A stretch of 51,536 bases of DNA from Bacillota bacterium (GTDB lineage: Bacteria > Bacillota > Clostridia > Lachnospirales > Lachnospiraceae): the NCBI GenBank assembly GCA_023395555.1, contig JAEWYQ010000043.1, forward strand, positions 1-51,536, given 5' to 3'. A program made the translations under genes and the position numbers. How positions within the stretch are numbered: position 1 is the first letter of the stretch; the number at the start of each line of letters is the position of its first letter. The notes under the pieces are model-generated. The model did no database searches and had not been told where the DNA came from. It worked only from the letters and a program-made list of their open reading frames with translations. Positions 8,571 through 18,228 of this stretch are shown here, in pieces.

Positions 8571-9815
8571 ATGATTACACAAAGACCCAAGGGTACACAG
8601 GACTGGTACGGCTCCAATATGCACAAACGTACCGTGATTGAAGAGATTGCCAGAAGAATTTGCAAAGCATATAATATGAAGGAAATTATAACTCCTGCTT
8701 TTGAACATACCGTTTTGTTCCAGCGGGGAGTGGGAGAGACCACGGATGTGGTCCAGAAAGAGATGTACACCTTTGACGACAAGGGAAACCGCAGTATTAC
8801 CCTCAAGCCCGAAGGAACGGCCGGTGCGGTAAGAGCCTATCTGGAAAATGGACTGTACGGCGAGAGCCAGCCCATCAAGCTGTTCTATTTCACCCAGGCC
8901 TTCCGTTATGAGAATCCCCAGAGCGGCAGACTTCGCCAGCATCATCAGTTCGGAATCGAATTCCTGGGCTCCGCAAGTCCTTTGGCAGAGGTAGAGCTAA
9001 TCTCCCTGCTGACGGAGTTTATGAAGGAGCTGGGGATGAAGGGAGCAAATCTCCATATCAACAGCATTGGCTGCGGGAACTGCCGGAAGACCTATAACGA
9101 GGCTCTGCTTGCCTATCTGAAGCAGCATGAGGAGCAGCTTTGTCCCACCTGCCGTGAGAGGATGCAGAAGAACCCTCTCCGGGTGATTGACTGTAAGGTG
9201 CCTTCCTGCAAGGTTATTGTAAAGGATGCGCCCAGAACCATAGAGTATCTGGATGAGGAATGCCGGACACATTTTGAGGAGCTGAAAGAGCTTCTGGATA
9301 AGGTTGGGATTCCCTATGAGGTGGATACGGGAATTGTAAGAGGACTCGATTATTACACAAAGACGGTGTTTGAATTCGTGAATGAGGAAGGCTTTACGCT
9401 GTGCGGCGGCGGCAGATACGATAATCTGGTTCATGAGATCGATGAGAAGCAGAATATTCCGGCAGTGGGCTTCGGCTTTGGAATTGAGCGGATTATTAAT
9501 GAATTGGCGGCGGAGGGTGTGGAGCTGGCTCCGGAACCGGAAGTGGAGCTTTATGTGGGAATTCTCGGCAAGGAGTGCAGAGCGTCCGCCTTCTCCCTGG
9601 TACAGCAGCTGCGCGGCGAAGGAATCATTGTGGAGACAGATTATATGGACCGCAGTGTCAAGGCCCAGATGAAGTACGCCAACAAAATCGGTGCGAAGAA
9701 TACAGTCATTATTGGTGCCGATGAACTGGCAGGAAATAAAGCCAGCGTCAAAAACATGCAGACGGGAGAACAGACCCAGGTGGATCTGGACCGGTTTGCC
9801 GAATATTTTCTATAA
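8571..9815 (+). CDS. hisS: Histidyl-tRNA synthetase
   Basis: This class II aminoacyl-tRNA synthetase of 414 residues charges tRNA-His. It shows RPKGTQDW at the N terminus, motif 2 [18 protein letters not shown], HisA motif [16 protein letters not shown], HisB motif [10 protein letters not shown], motif 3 GFGFGIERI and a C-terminal anticodon-binding domain. A Cys-containing insertion ([16 protein letters not shown], then CPTCRERM) is seen in many clostridial enzymes. The ATG at 8571 sits behind CGGAGGAAG; the in-frame GTG at 8547 has no comparable site. No T-box-like element was recognised in the short upstream gap. Confidence 0.97.
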   Translation: MITQRPKGTQDWYGSNMHKRTVIEEIARRICKAYNMKEIITPAFEHTVLFQRGVGETTDVVQKEMYTFDDKGNRSITLKPEGTAGAVRAYLENGLYGESQPIKLFYFTQAFRYENPQSGRLRQHHQFGIEFLGSASPLAEVELISLLTEFMKELGMKGANLHINSIGCGNCRKTYNEALLAYLKQHEEQLCPTCRERMQKNPLRVIDCKVPSCKVIVKDAPRTIEYLDEECRTHFEELKELLDKVGIPYEVDTGIVRGLDYYTKTVFEFVNEEGFTLCGGGRYDNLVHEIDEKQNIPAVGFGFGIERIINELAAEGVELAPEPEVELYVGILGKECRASAFSLVQQLRGEGIIVETDYMDRSVKAQMKYANKIGAKNTVIIGADELAGNKASVKNMQTGEQTQVDLDRFAEYFL

Positions 9816-9959
9816 TCAATGGAATCATGGAGGGCATCCCTGCAAGCGTATGTGAGGGCCCCTCTGTGGTTCCTTTTTTTTGCTCAATTCTGCCCTCTGA
9901 GCCCCGGTTTGTGTGTGGAAGCCTGCTTAAATTATATATTCGACAAGAAAATGCTCATA

Positions 9960-9988
9960 TTGACAATGTGCCACTAAATTACTATAAT
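9960..9988 (+). promoter_or_regulatory. Consensus sigma-A promoter of the chemotaxis operon
   Basis: TTGACA (9960-9965), a spacer of exactly 17 bases and TATAAT (9983-9988) form a perfect housekeeping promoter, giving a leader of about 110 bases to the mcp start. No SigD-type motility promoter with correct spacing was found, so the operon seems independent of the flagellar sigma factor. Confidence 0.85.
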
Positions 9989-10107
9989 GGTGATAAACGG
10001 AAGTATCGAAATATATATAGTAGAGTTCAGTTCCTACATGCAAAAGCGGATATTCCTGGCGGAAACACAGAATATCCCGATGCTGTTAAAAACAGAGGGA
10101 GGTTGCT

Positions 10108-11928
10108 ATGAAGTTTAAAGATATGAAGATATACCCAAGATTGGTCTTGTGTGCTTTAATCATAGAAGCAATGGGTGCTATTCTTGGTATCTGTGGCATA
10201 GCCGGTTTATGGACTATGAGTAATGCCGACGGCTTGCTGTATAATGAGAATACTTTGGGCGTGACCTATTCCAGTGCGGCAGGAACTTATTTTCAGCGGC
10301 TGCGTTATAATACCCTGGAACTGACCGTGTTAGAGACAGATCAGCAAAAAGCGGATGTTCTGGCAAAACTGGAGAGTTTCATGGGAACTATTGACGAATT
10401 GCTACTGAATTATGAAGGACGGATGCATGATGAGGATCCCGCCGTATTCAATGATGTCAGGAAGGAATGGGATCTTTATAAAGAGTATATGGGAGAGATC
10501 ATGGCTTCTGTAGAGAAGGGTGATATGAACCGCGCAGTGGAAATTATGCTGGTAGATTCGGATGAAACCGGCAGCCTGCTGCGTGATAATCTGGAGCATT
10601 TACTTACTACGAATAATAACGCGGCGAGCAGCAGGGCACAGAGAAATAAAAGCCTTGTGATATGGCTGACCGCAGCCATTCTGCTTCTAATTACAGTATC
10701 CGTCGTGGCATGTGTCATATTAGCGAGAAAGCTTGCCAAAGGCATCAGTGATCCCATTAATCAACTGATCACTGCCGCAGACCGTCTTGCTCTTGGAGAT
10801 GTAAATGTCAGCGCCAGCATTGATCGGATAGACGAAGCCGGTATACTCGGCAGCGCTTTTGATAAAATGATTGCCAATATCAGAGAACAGGCACAAACCG
10901 CGGAACGTATTGCGGCCGGGGATCTGACGGTGGAGGTAGAGGTAAGGTCTGAGGAAGATCTGCTGGGTAAGAAGCTGGCAGAAATGGTATATAATAACAA
11001 CCTTATGCTGGGGGGAATTGCCACAGCCTCGGACCAAGTGGCAATAGGCTCCGGGCAGGTATCCGAATCCAGCATATCCCTATCCCGCGGTGCCTCGGAG
11101 CAGGCGGCCGCAGTCGAGGCACTGACAGCTTCTCTGGAGGAAATCTCTGCCCAGACGGAGCAGAATGCCAGAAATGCCGGCAGGGCCAATGAAGTGGCAG
11201 AGACGGTCAGGCGGAATGCGGAGCAGGGGAATGTTCAGATGCAGGACATGCTAAAGGCAATGGAGGATATCAACAGCTCCTCTACAAATATCTCCAAGGT
11301 CATCCGGGTTATAGAAGATATTGCGTTCCAGACCAATATACTGGCGCTGAATGCGGCGGTGGAAGCGGCAAGGGCCGGACAGCACGGCAAAGGCTTTGCG
11401 GTAGTTGCCGATGAGGTCCGGAGTCTGGCGGCGCGTTCGGCGAGTGCGGCGAAGGAGACCACGGATATGATCGAAGGTTCTATCCGGAAGGCGGAAGGCG
11501 GCTCCAGAATCGCCGGAGAGACGGCTAAAGCGCTGGAAAGAATTGTGGACGGCGTGGAGGAGGTTGCGTCTCTGATCAGCGATATTGCCGTGGCTTCCAA
11601 TGAGCAGGCTTTGGGAATACAGCAGATCAGCCAGGGTGTGATGCAGGTATCCCAGGGGATAGCCACCACCTCGGCCACGGCGGAGGAAAGTGCGGCAGCC
11701 AGTGAACAGCTGTCAAGCCAGGCGTCTGTTTTGAAAGAGACAGTGAGTAAATATAAGCTTACCAGGGGGAAGGATCCGGGGAGAAGAAACCATGAGTTAA
11801 ACCCGGAAGTTCTAAGGAGGCTTGAAAGCAGAAGAACCAAAGAAAGCGGTGAGAAGGCCGCCGGAACCGGGGAACATGTCAAATCAGCAATTACATTAAC
11901 TGATAATAGGGATTTCGGCAAGTATTAA
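10108..11928 (+). CDS. Methyl-accepting chemotaxis protein
   Basis: The 606-residue transducer has a first membrane helix at residues 11-34, an external domain of about 150 residues that looks like a four-helix bundle, a second helix near 182-206, a HAMP domain (about 207-262) and a coiled-coil signalling domain. The signalling tip reads [20 protein letters not shown] followed by [16 protein letters not shown]. Glu/Gln/Ala-rich flanks hold likely methylation sites for CheR and CheB. No C-terminal CheR-binding pentapeptide is evident. The start follows GGGAGG. It heads the chemosensory operon and is likely its dedicated receptor; the ligand is unknown. Confidence 0.95.
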   Translation: MKFKDMKIYPRLVLCALIIEAMGAILGICGIAGLWTMSNADGLLYNENTLGVTYSSAAGTYFQRLRYNTLELTVLETDQQKADVLAKLESFMGTIDELLLNYEGRMHDEDPAVFNDVRKEWDLYKEYMGEIMASVEKGDMNRAVEIMLVDSDETGSLLRDNLEHLLTTNNNAASSRAQRNKSLVIWLTAAILLLITVSVVACVILARKLAKGISDPINQLITAADRLALGDVNVSASIDRIDEAGILGSAFDKMIANIREQAQTAERIAAGDLTVEVEVRSEEDLLGKKLAEMVYNNNLMLGGIATASDQVAIGSGQVSESSISLSRGASEQAAAVEALTASLEEISAQTEQNARNAGRANEVAETVRRNAEQGNVQMQDMLKAMEDINSSSTNISKVIRVIEDIAFQTNILALNAAVEAARAGQHGKGFAVVADEVRSLAARSASAAKETTDMIEGSIRKAEGGSRIAGETAKALERIVDGVEEVASLISDIAVASNEQALGIQQISQGVMQVSQGIATTSATAEESAAASEQLSSQASVLKETVSKYKLTRGKDPGRRNHELNPEVLRRLESRRTKESGEKAAGTGEHVKSAITLTDNRDFGKY

Positions 11929-11985
11929 CAGCACTGATCCACAGCGACGATTAACAGAATGAAAATAAAGAAGGAGGGAAAATGA

Positions 11986-14139
11986 ATGTCAGATCAATTT
12001 TCCGCGGAACCATTATTAGAAATGTACTTGTTTGAAACTTCCCAGCTATTAGAGCAATTGGAACAATCCATTCTTTCAGGTGAGAAGGAAAGTGGTTATT
12101 CTGAGGATTCCATCAATGAAATCTTCCGGATTATGCATACAATTAAGGGTTCATCGGCGATGATGTTATTTGACGGCATTGCCAAGCTGGCTCATTCCAT
12201 GGAGGATCTGTTCTTCTATATCCGTAAGGATTCGCCGGAACAGATTGATTTATCGGCTCTTTCCGATCTGGTATTGGAAGGAGTTGACTTTATTAAGACC
12301 GAGGTAGATAAAATCAAGAATGGAAATCAGGCAGATGGCGATGCGGAGGAACTGGTCGCTGAAATCAAGGCATTTCTTGCGGAATTGAAAAACAGGAATA
12401 TGGATGCGGCGGGAACAGCACCGGTCAAAGCAGTGGAAGCCGGAGCCGCCGGTACGTCAGGACAGAGGCCGGAGGAGAGTGTCAGAACAGCAGTAAAAGC
12501 CGGGGAGGCTTTCATCGGGACGGCTGATACCCAGGGGAACGGCAGTGAGGATATACTGCCGGCCAGATACGCCTATAAGGCGATTGTTCACTTTGATGAG
12601 GGCTGTGAGATGGAGAACATCCGCGCCTATACCATTATTCATCATATGAAGGGCTTTGCCAGGGAGCTGTTCTATGTTCCGGCAGATATCATAGACAGTG
12701 ATGAAAGCGTTGATATGATTCGCAAAAACGGTTTTCAGATCTATTGCAAGACGGATAAGGACTATAAGGAAATGCATGAATTCTTCATGCAGACTATCTT
12801 TTTAAAGGATATAGAGCTGACGCAGCTGGAGGGGAACACGAAGCTGGCTCAGCTTACCGGGTCGGGCGAGGCAAATGCTTCCGCCGATCTATCATCGATT
12901 CAGAAGGAAGCCGGGGAAAACGGTAAGGCGGCCAGACCGGAGCATCATGAAATGAGTGCGATTTCCGGAAGCTCCGCCCAGAGTATCATCAGCGTCAGCG
13001 TAACGAAGCTGGATAAGTTGATGGACATGGTTGGAGAGATGGTAATCGCAGAGGCCATGGTAATCCAGAATCCGGATCTTAAGGGGCTTCAGCTGAATAA
13101 TTTCTCCAAGGCAGCAAATCAACTGAATAAAATAACCAGTGAAATTCAGGATATGGTAATGTCCATCCGGATGGTTGCCCTGTCCGCCACCTTTATTAAG
13201 ATGCACCGGATTGTCCGGGATATGTGCAAGAAGCTGGATAAGGATGTGAGGCTGGAGATTATCGGCGAAGAGACAGAGGTAGATAAAAATATTATCGAGC
13301 ATATCTCCGACCCGCTGATGCACCTGGTTCGCAACTGTGTTGATCACGGTATTGAGACCGTCCAGGAGCGGCTGGCAAAGGGCAAGGAGCGTACGGGAAC
13401 CATTACGCTGGAAGCGAAGAATGCCGGTGGAGATGTTCTTATTATTGTCAGGGATGACGGTAAAGGGCTGGACCGGGAGAAGATTCTCCGCAAGGCCGGA
13501 GAGAATCTTCTCCTGATGAAGAATGAAGAGGATATGACGGATAAGGAGATCTATAATCTGATTTTGCTTCCCGGCTTTTCCACTAAGGAAAAGGTGACGG
13601 AGTTCTCCGGCAGGGGAGTAGGAATGGATGTGGTATCCAAGAATATTGAGGCGGTGGGCGGAACTCTGTCCGTAGACAGCATCATGGATAAGGGAACGGC
13701 AATCACCCTGAAGATTCCTCTGACCCTTGCCATTATTGACGGCATGAACATCAAGGTGGGAAAGTCCAGGTATACCCTGCCTACCATATCCATCAAGGAA
13801 TCCTTCCGTCCTAAGGAAACAGATATCATCTATGACCCGGACGGCAATGAAATGATTATGGTGAGAGGGGAATGCTATGCCATACGCCGCCTTCATGAGC
13901 TGTATAAGGTCAAGACGGATATTACAAAGTTCTCCGAAGGCATCATCATTATGGTAGAGCAGGATGAGAAGACCACTTGCATCTTTGCCGATGAGCTGCT
14001 GGGCCAGCAGCAAGTGGTAGTGAAGGCGCTGCCCCAATACATTCTGAACTTCAAGAAGCTGAAGGGGCTTGCCGGCTGTACCCTGCTGGGGGACGGCAGT
14101 ATCAGTCTTATTCTGGATATTGCAAGGATGTTTCATTGA
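11986..14139 (+). CDS. cheA: Chemotaxis histidine kinase CheA
   Basis: This 717-residue kinase has all five CheA domains. P1 (HPt) carries phospho-His51 in IMHTIKGSSAMM. A P2 region lies at about 190-270. P3 (dimerisation) begins near 335 with SVTKLDKLMDMVGEMVIAEA. P4 (ATPase) has HLVRNCVDHGIE, DDGKGLD and GRGVGMDVV. P5 is a CheW-like domain ending in LILDIARMF. It autophosphorylates under receptor control and passes phosphate to CheY and CheB. The ATG is the second of two near GGAGGG, chosen by spacing. An Ala/Gly-rich linker (about 130-185) joins P1 and P2. Confidence 0.97.
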   Translation: MSDQFSAEPLLEMYLFETSQLLEQLEQSILSGEKESGYSEDSINEIFRIMHTIKGSSAMMLFDGIAKLAHSMEDLFFYIRKDSPEQIDLSALSDLVLEGVDFIKTEVDKIKNGNQADGDAEELVAEIKAFLAELKNRNMDAAGTAPVKAVEAGAAGTSGQRPEESVRTAVKAGEAFIGTADTQGNGSEDILPARYAYKAIVHFDEGCEMENIRAYTIIHHMKGFARELFYVPADIIDSDESVDMIRKNGFQIYCKTDKDYKEMHEFFMQTIFLKDIELTQLEGNTKLAQLTGSGEANASADLSSIQKEAGENGKAARPEHHEMSAISGSSAQSIISVSVTKLDKLMDMVGEMVIAEAMVIQNPDLKGLQLNNFSKAANQLNKITSEIQDMVMSIRMVALSATFIKMHRIVRDMCKKLDKDVRLEIIGEETEVDKNIIEHISDPLMHLVRNCVDHGIETVQERLAKGKERTGTITLEAKNAGGDVLIIVRDDGKGLDREKILRKAGENLLLMKNEEDMTDKEIYNLILLPGFSTKEKVTEFSGRGVGMDVVSKNIEAVGGTLSVDSIMDKGTAITLKIPLTLAIIDGMNIKVGKSRYTLPTISIKESFRPKETDIIYDPDGNEMIMVRGECYAIRRLHELYKVKTDITKFSEGIIIMVEQDEKTTCIFADELLGQQQVVVKALPQYILNFKKLKGLAGCTLLGDGSISLILDIARMFH

Positions 14140-14175
14140 TCTGTTTACAGTAATGAGGAAGGAGAGGAAAACACA

Positions 14176-14646
14176 ATGGCAGAAGTTTATGATAGTTTAA
14201 ATGAGGAAGATACCCAGAAGGACCGGTACCTTACCTTCCTGGTCGGCAGCGAGTGTTATGGAATTGAGATCAGACATGTGACAGAGATCATCAGCCTGCA
14301 GGCGATTACAGAGATTCCGGAGCTGCCGGAGTATGTTCGGGGAATTATTAATTTAAGAGGGAAGATTATCCCTGTTATGGATATCAGGCTGCGTTTCAAA
14401 AAAGATGTGCTGGAATATACGGAGCGAACCTGTATTGTTGTAATTGATATCAATGATATCTCCATCGGCCTGATTGTGGATGAGGTGACAGAAGTTCTGA
14501 CCATACCGGAGGAGGATATTGTCGACCCGCCCCAGATGAACCGGGAGGCGGAAAATCGTTATATTCGCAAAATCGGCAAGGCTGGCGGAACGGTCAAGCT
14601 CCTTTTAGATTGTGAAAGGCTTTTGGAAGAGAATGATGCGGGATAG
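14176..14646 (+). CDS. cheW: Chemotaxis coupling protein CheW
   Basis: This 156-residue CheW-domain protein links the receptor to CheA. It shows the family pattern FLVGSECYGIEIRHVTEII, then ITEIPELPEYVRGIINLRG with the conserved Arg-Gly, VMDIRLRF, and VDEVTEVLTI near residue 105. It lacks membrane segments. It lies 36 bases after cheA and 9 bases before cheY, within the operon. Confidence 0.96.
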   Translation: MAEVYDSLNEEDTQKDRYLTFLVGSECYGIEIRHVTEIISLQAITEIPELPEYVRGIINLRGKIIPVMDIRLRFKKDVLEYTERTCIVVIDINDISIGLIVDEVTEVLTIPEEDIVDPPQMNREAENRYIRKIGKAGGTVKLLLDCERLLEENDAG

Positions 14647-14655
14647 GAGTAAGGT

Positions 14656-15012
14656 ATGAGGAGAGTATTGGTTGTTGACGATGCAGCATTTATGAGAATG
14701 GCGATTCGGAATGTTTTGATCAAGTATGACTTTATAGTAGACGAGGCAGAGAACGGACGGACCGGATTGCAAAGGTACAAGGAGCTCAGGCCGAACATTG
14801 TGACGATGGATATCACCATGCCGGATATGACCGGCCTGGAAGCATTGAAGGAGATCATGGCCTTTGATCCCGAAGCCAAGGTGGTAATGGTTTCTGCGAT
14901 GGGCCAGGAGAGTATGGTGATGGAGGCGATACAGAATGGCGCCAAATCCTTTATTGTCAAGCCCTTTAAGGAGGATCATGTGATTCAGACCCTGAATAAG
15001 ATCTTGCATTAG
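14656..15012 (+). CDS. cheY: CheY-type single-domain response regulator
   Basis: This protein of 118 residues is a stand-alone receiver domain: acidic pair DD 8-9, phosphoacceptor Asp52 (VTMDITMPDMTG), switch residue in MVSAMG and Lys in IVKPFK. It has no output domain, so it acts by protein contact. In flagellated cells the target is the motor switch; here no flagellar genes are near. It starts 9 bases after cheW. Confidence 0.95.
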   Translation: MRRVLVVDDAAFMRMAIRNVLIKYDFIVDEAENGRTGLQRYKELRPNIVTMDITMPDMTGLEALKEIMAFDPEAKVVMVSAMGQESMVMEAIQNGAKSFIVKPFKEDHVIQTLNKILH

Positions 15013-15043
15013 GCTGAGCCTGAACAATTAGAGGAGAGCAGTT

Positions 15044-15859
15044 TTGATTACTATTACCAAAAAAGAATTTGACCAATTATCAACCTATATTAAGACAAAC
15101 TATGGCATCTATCTGAAGCCGGAGAAAGAGACCCTGGTTATTGGAAGGCTCCAGAATGAGCTGCTTCAAAAAGGCTTTAAAAACTTTACCGAATATTATG
15201 ACTATGTGGTTAAGGATACCACCGGTGCGGCGGTTTCTACTTTGCTGGATAAAATAACTACAAACCATACTTTTTTTATGAGGGAGGCGGATCACTTTGC
15301 TTATTTTAAGGAGGTCGTCCTTCCTTATCTTTCTGCCGCTGTGACGGACCGGGATCTGCGCATCTGGTGCGCCGGCTGCTCCAGCGGAGAAGAACCCTAT
15401 ACCCTGGCTATGATTTTGGATGAATACTTTGGCAGGGACAAGATTTACTGGGATACCAAGATATTAGCTACGGATATCTCCAACAAGGTGCTGGAGGAAG
15501 CCAAACGGGGCGTATACAGGAATAAAGAGCTGGAGACTCTGCCTGCCAAGTGGAGAAGCAATTATACAATAAAGCAGGACAGCGAGAACTCGGTGTTCAC
15601 AGAGAAGCTTCGCAATGAGGTGATATTCGGAAAATTCAACCTCATGGAACCGGTCTTTCCCTTCCGGAAGAAATTTCATACTATCTTCTGCAGGAATGTA
15701 ATGATCTATTTTGATGAGAAGACAAAGAATGAGCTGGTGAATAAATATTATGACTTTATGGAGCCTGGAGGTTATCTGTTTATTGGGCATTCCGAATCGT
15801 TAAATCGTGAGGCAACCCGGTTCCGATATGTGCAGCCGGCGATCTACAGAAAAATGTAA
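15044..15859 (+). CDS. cheR: Chemotaxis protein methyltransferase CheR
   Basis: This 271-residue SAM-dependent enzyme methylates glutamates on the chemoreceptor. It has the N-terminal all-helical CheR domain (FDQLSTYIKTNYGIYLKPEK), the SAM-binding motif IWCAGCSSGEEPYTLAM, TDISNKVL and CRNVMIYFDEK near residue 220. The start is TTG at 15044 behind GAGGAGAGC; no nearby in-frame ATG fits. It precedes cheB by 17 bases, giving the opposing methylation pair. Confidence 0.96.
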   Translation: MITITKKEFDQLSTYIKTNYGIYLKPEKETLVIGRLQNELLQKGFKNFTEYYDYVVKDTTGAAVSTLLDKITTNHTFFMREADHFAYFKEVVLPYLSAAVTDRDLRIWCAGCSSGEEPYTLAMILDEYFGRDKIYWDTKILATDISNKVLEEAKRGVYRNKELETLPAKWRSNYTIKQDSENSVFTEKLRNEVIFGKFNLMEPVFPFRKKFHTIFCRNVMIYFDEKTKNELVNKYYDFMEPGGYLFIGHSESLNREATRFRYVQPAIYRKM

Positions 15860-15876
15860 ACAGGGGGAGCTGTTTG

Positions 15877-16893
15877 ATGCCAAAAAAAATAAAAGTTCTT
15901 ATCGTTGATGACAGCATGCTGTTCCGGGAAGTGCTGCTGCGGGGGCTATCCTCTGATTCGGAGATGGAGGTTGTGGCAACAGCCAGTGACCCTTACGATG
16001 CCAGGGATAAGATAATTTCTGCAAAACCGGATGTTATGACCTGTGATGTTGAGATGCCCAAGATGAACGGCATAGAATTTATACGAAGGCTGATGCCTCA
16101 GTATCCTCTGCCGATTATTGTGGTCAGCTCTACTTCGGGAACTGTGTTTGATGCCATGAATGCGGGGGCAGTGGACTTTGTCGGCAAACCGAATATGTCC
16201 TCCGCCAGCAGCGTGGAGAACTTTATTAATGAGCTGATCACAAAGATCAGGATAGCTGCGCACGCAAAGGTACACAGTCAGGAAGCTGGTTCTGCCAGGA
16301 ACGTTGTTAGCAAGGGGGTTGCCGGAAAGGGAAAAATAATAGCGATTGGAGCTTCCACCGGGGGAACGGAGGCCATTTTCTCCATTCTGAAGAACCTGCC
16401 GAAGGATGTTCCCGGGATTGTTATTGTCCAGCATATTCCTCCCAATTTCTCCCGGATGTTTGCAGACCGGCTGAATCAGACGACGAATCTGTCCGTGAAG
16501 GAAGCCAGATCGGGAGATTATGCGGAGCAGGGACAGGTTCTTATTGCGCCGGGGGATCAGCATATGATCGTCCGCAGAATCGGAGACCGGTACAAGGTGG
16601 AGTGTTATGCGGGAGAAAAAGTGAATGGGCACTGTCCGTCAGTAGATGTATTGTTTGAGTCTGTGGCCAGGGAAGCCGGAAGCAACGCGGTGGGCGTTAT
16701 TCTTACGGGAATGGGCTATGACGGTGCAAAGGGCCTGCTGTCCATGCGGAAGATAGGGGCCAGGACCATCGGCCAGGATGAACAGTCCAGCGTCGTATAT
16801 GGAATGCCCAAGGTGGCATTTAATATTGGAGCGGTGGAGAAGCAGACCTCTCTGGATAATGTGGCGTATTCCATCTGCCAGATGCTGGGCTGA
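15877..16893 (+). CDS. cheB: Chemotaxis glutamate methylesterase CheB
   Basis: This 338-residue two-domain protein has an N-terminal receiver domain with DD 11-12 and phospho-Asp57 (MTCDVEMPKMNG), and a C-terminal methylesterase/deamidase domain with catalytic Ser in GASTGGTEAI, His in QHIPPNFS and Asp in TGMGYDGAKG. Phosphorylation by CheA activates receptor demethylation, providing adaptation. The ATG follows CAGGGGGAGC; an upstream in-frame TTG is too close to that site. It is the last intact gene of the operon. CheC, CheD, CheV and CheX are absent nearby. Confidence 0.96.
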   Translation: MPKKIKVLIVDDSMLFREVLLRGLSSDSEMEVVATASDPYDARDKIISAKPDVMTCDVEMPKMNGIEFIRRLMPQYPLPIIVVSSTSGTVFDAMNAGAVDFVGKPNMSSASSVENFINELITKIRIAAHAKVHSQEAGSARNVVSKGVAGKGKIIAIGASTGGTEAIFSILKNLPKDVPGIVIVQHIPPNFSRMFADRLNQTTNLSVKEARSGDYAEQGQVLIAPGDQHMIVRRIGDRYKVECYAGEKVNGHCPSVDVLFESVAREAGSNAVGVILTGMGYDGAKGLLSMRKIGARTIGQDEQSSVVYGMPKVAFNIGAVEKQTSLDNVAYSICQMLG

Positions 16894-16932
16894 GGAATGT
16901 ATTTATAAAAATAATATAGAAACCATAAAGCG

Positions 16933-17161
16933 ATGGGAGGTAATAATTCCCTGCTAATTATAACTGCCTGGTGTAATGAAAGCTAATTGGTGCAATACGT
17001 ATGGTAGGGGATGGTTTTTCAATTATTTATGTACAGGACATCGTTGTTTTAAGAGCATATCAGCATATGGGTATCGGTTCAAAGCTTTTGCAGAAGCGAT
17101 GAACAGGTATAAGGACGTATATCAAAAAGTCTTGTTAACGGATAATGAGCCTAAACAATAA
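16933..17161 (+). pseudogene. GNAT-family N-acetyltransferase remnant (frameshifted, truncated)
   Basis: Three frames in succession carry pieces of one acetyltransferase. The first piece is LLIITAWCNES at about 16951-16983. After a frame change comes KLIGAIRMVGDG and then VQDIVVLRAYQHMGIGSKLL at about 16980-17085, which is GNAT motif A with the acetyl-CoA-binding Q..G.G pattern. After a second frame change comes EAMNRYKDVYQKVLLTDNEP at about 17091-17155, ending at a stop where the family normally continues into the FY segment. The N and C termini are missing. Each piece looks like normal coding sequence, so decay is fairly recent. It lies between cheB and a terminator. Confidence 0.75.
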
Positions 17162-17186
17162 GATGCGGCAAAGCAAAAGGAATAAT

Positions 17187-17230
17187 AAGAACCGGAGGGA
17201 AATCCAGGATGGATTTTCCCTCCGGTTCTT
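17187..17230. terminator. Strong hairpin, probable bidirectional terminator
   Basis: AAGAACCGGAGGGAAA(T)CC pairs with GGATTTTCCCTCCGGTTCTT around a short loop with one bulge. It separates the chemotaxis operon and acetyltransferase remnant (plus) from the AraC-family gene (minus). The minus-strand side continues with a T-rich stretch (CTTATTATT). Confidence 0.75.
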
Positions 17231-17301
17231 GTATGAGGAATAAGATGAGCGGCTTGCCTCTGTTAATTATATATTGATATATCTGCCATTTTTCCTCCAG
17301 G

Positions 17302-18147
17302 TTATCCTTTCACAACAGGTATCCACACCTCATACTGTGCATTATTCGGATCAGCGTTTAAATAAACCTCGATATCCGGTGCGTTGGCATATTCGTAACC
17401 GGAAGAGGGCAGCCACTCTGTTACGATGCGCTGCTCCAGCTCCTGGATGGACTGGCTGGGTCCCGTACCGGGAAAAACCGCCCATGTGGCAGCCGGAACC
17501 AGATACTCCTCCAGGGCTTCCTCGACGGGCAGGGAGCTGGAGACGGCAATAAAATACTTCCATTCTTCCTTATCATTGCAGGTGCTTACCCCCAGAAGCC
17601 CCATGGGGGGATGATTCATCATGGCTGCCAGCTTCGGCAGGGTTCCGTCCATAACAGCTTTCTGCCACATCTGCGGAACAATGGTAAAATTCTTTTCAAT
17701 CTCCCTGTATAAGGGCTGGGACACGCCAACGATGCGAAAGGCTTCTTTCTCTTCCATGCGGTAATTCATTTCCTCCACTCCTTTGATGGTTATTTTGAAA
17801 CTGATAGGCGGATATGATTTCATTGGACTGCCTTCCTTTTTAGCCAGTGACGGTGCAATATTATGTATGCTTTGGAAAGCCCGGTTAAAGGCTGTGGGAG
17901 AAGTATAGCCATATTTCATGGCAACATCAATAATCTTCCCGCCGCTTTGCAGGTCCACTGCAGCTAAGGACATGCGCCTGCGGCGGATGTATTCGGAGAG
18001 AGGAATATTTGCCATATAGGCAAACATTCTTTGAAAATGATAGGTGGAACAACAAGCAACCTTAGCCACCTGTTCATAGTCAATTTCTTCCGTAAGGTGT
18101 TCTTCAATATAACGGATGGTGTCATTCAGACGATCAATCCATTCCAT
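17302..18147 (-). CDS. AraC-family regulator with GyrI-like effector domain
   Basis: This protein of 281 residues has an N-terminal AraC/XylS double helix-turn-helix (about 5-105: VAKVACCSTYHFQRMFAY, then IIDVAMKYGYTSPTAFNRAF) followed by a GyrI-like/SOUL-type ligand-binding domain (about 120-280, ending YEVWIPVV). Such proteins bind hydrophobic or cationic small molecules, often drugs, and activate efflux or detoxification genes. The ATG at 18147 sits eight bases behind AAGGAG; the in-frame GTG at 18156 would overlap that site. No target gene is adjacent. It ends just before the bidirectional hairpin. Confidence 0.9.
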   Translation of the reverse strand: MEWIDRLNDTIRYIEEHLTEEIDYEQVAKVACCSTYHFQRMFAYMANIPLSEYIRRRRMSLAAVDLQSGGKIIDVAMKYGYTSPTAFNRAFQSIHNIAPSLAKKEGSPMKSYPPISFKITIKGVEEMNYRMEEKEAFRIVGVSQPLYREIEKNFTIVPQMWQKAVMDGTLPKLAAMMNHPPMGLLGVSTCNDKEEWKYFIAVSSSLPVEEALEEYLVPAATWAVFPGTGPSQSIQELEQRIVTEWLPSSGYEYANAPDIEVYLNADPNNAQYEVWIPVVKG

Positions 18148-18228
18148 ACAATTCACTCCTTCAGTTCTTTTTTATTTTATCTGCTAGCCAGTCTTTTGTC
18201 CTCTCTTTCCATGCACAAAGAAGAGAGA

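Noticed and set aside
9971..9995. SigD-like motility promoter TAAA...GGTGATAA
   Set aside because: The spacing is about 10 bases rather than about 15, and a perfect sigma-A promoter overlaps it.
9827..10111. Open frame of 94 codons between hisS and mcp
   Set aside because: It spans a perfect promoter (9960-9988), lacks a good ribosome site and its product has no recognisable pattern.
12892..14136. Long open frame of about 414 codons on the minus strand in cheA
   Set aside because: It is fully antisense to a clear CheA with all domains; the length results from codon bias.
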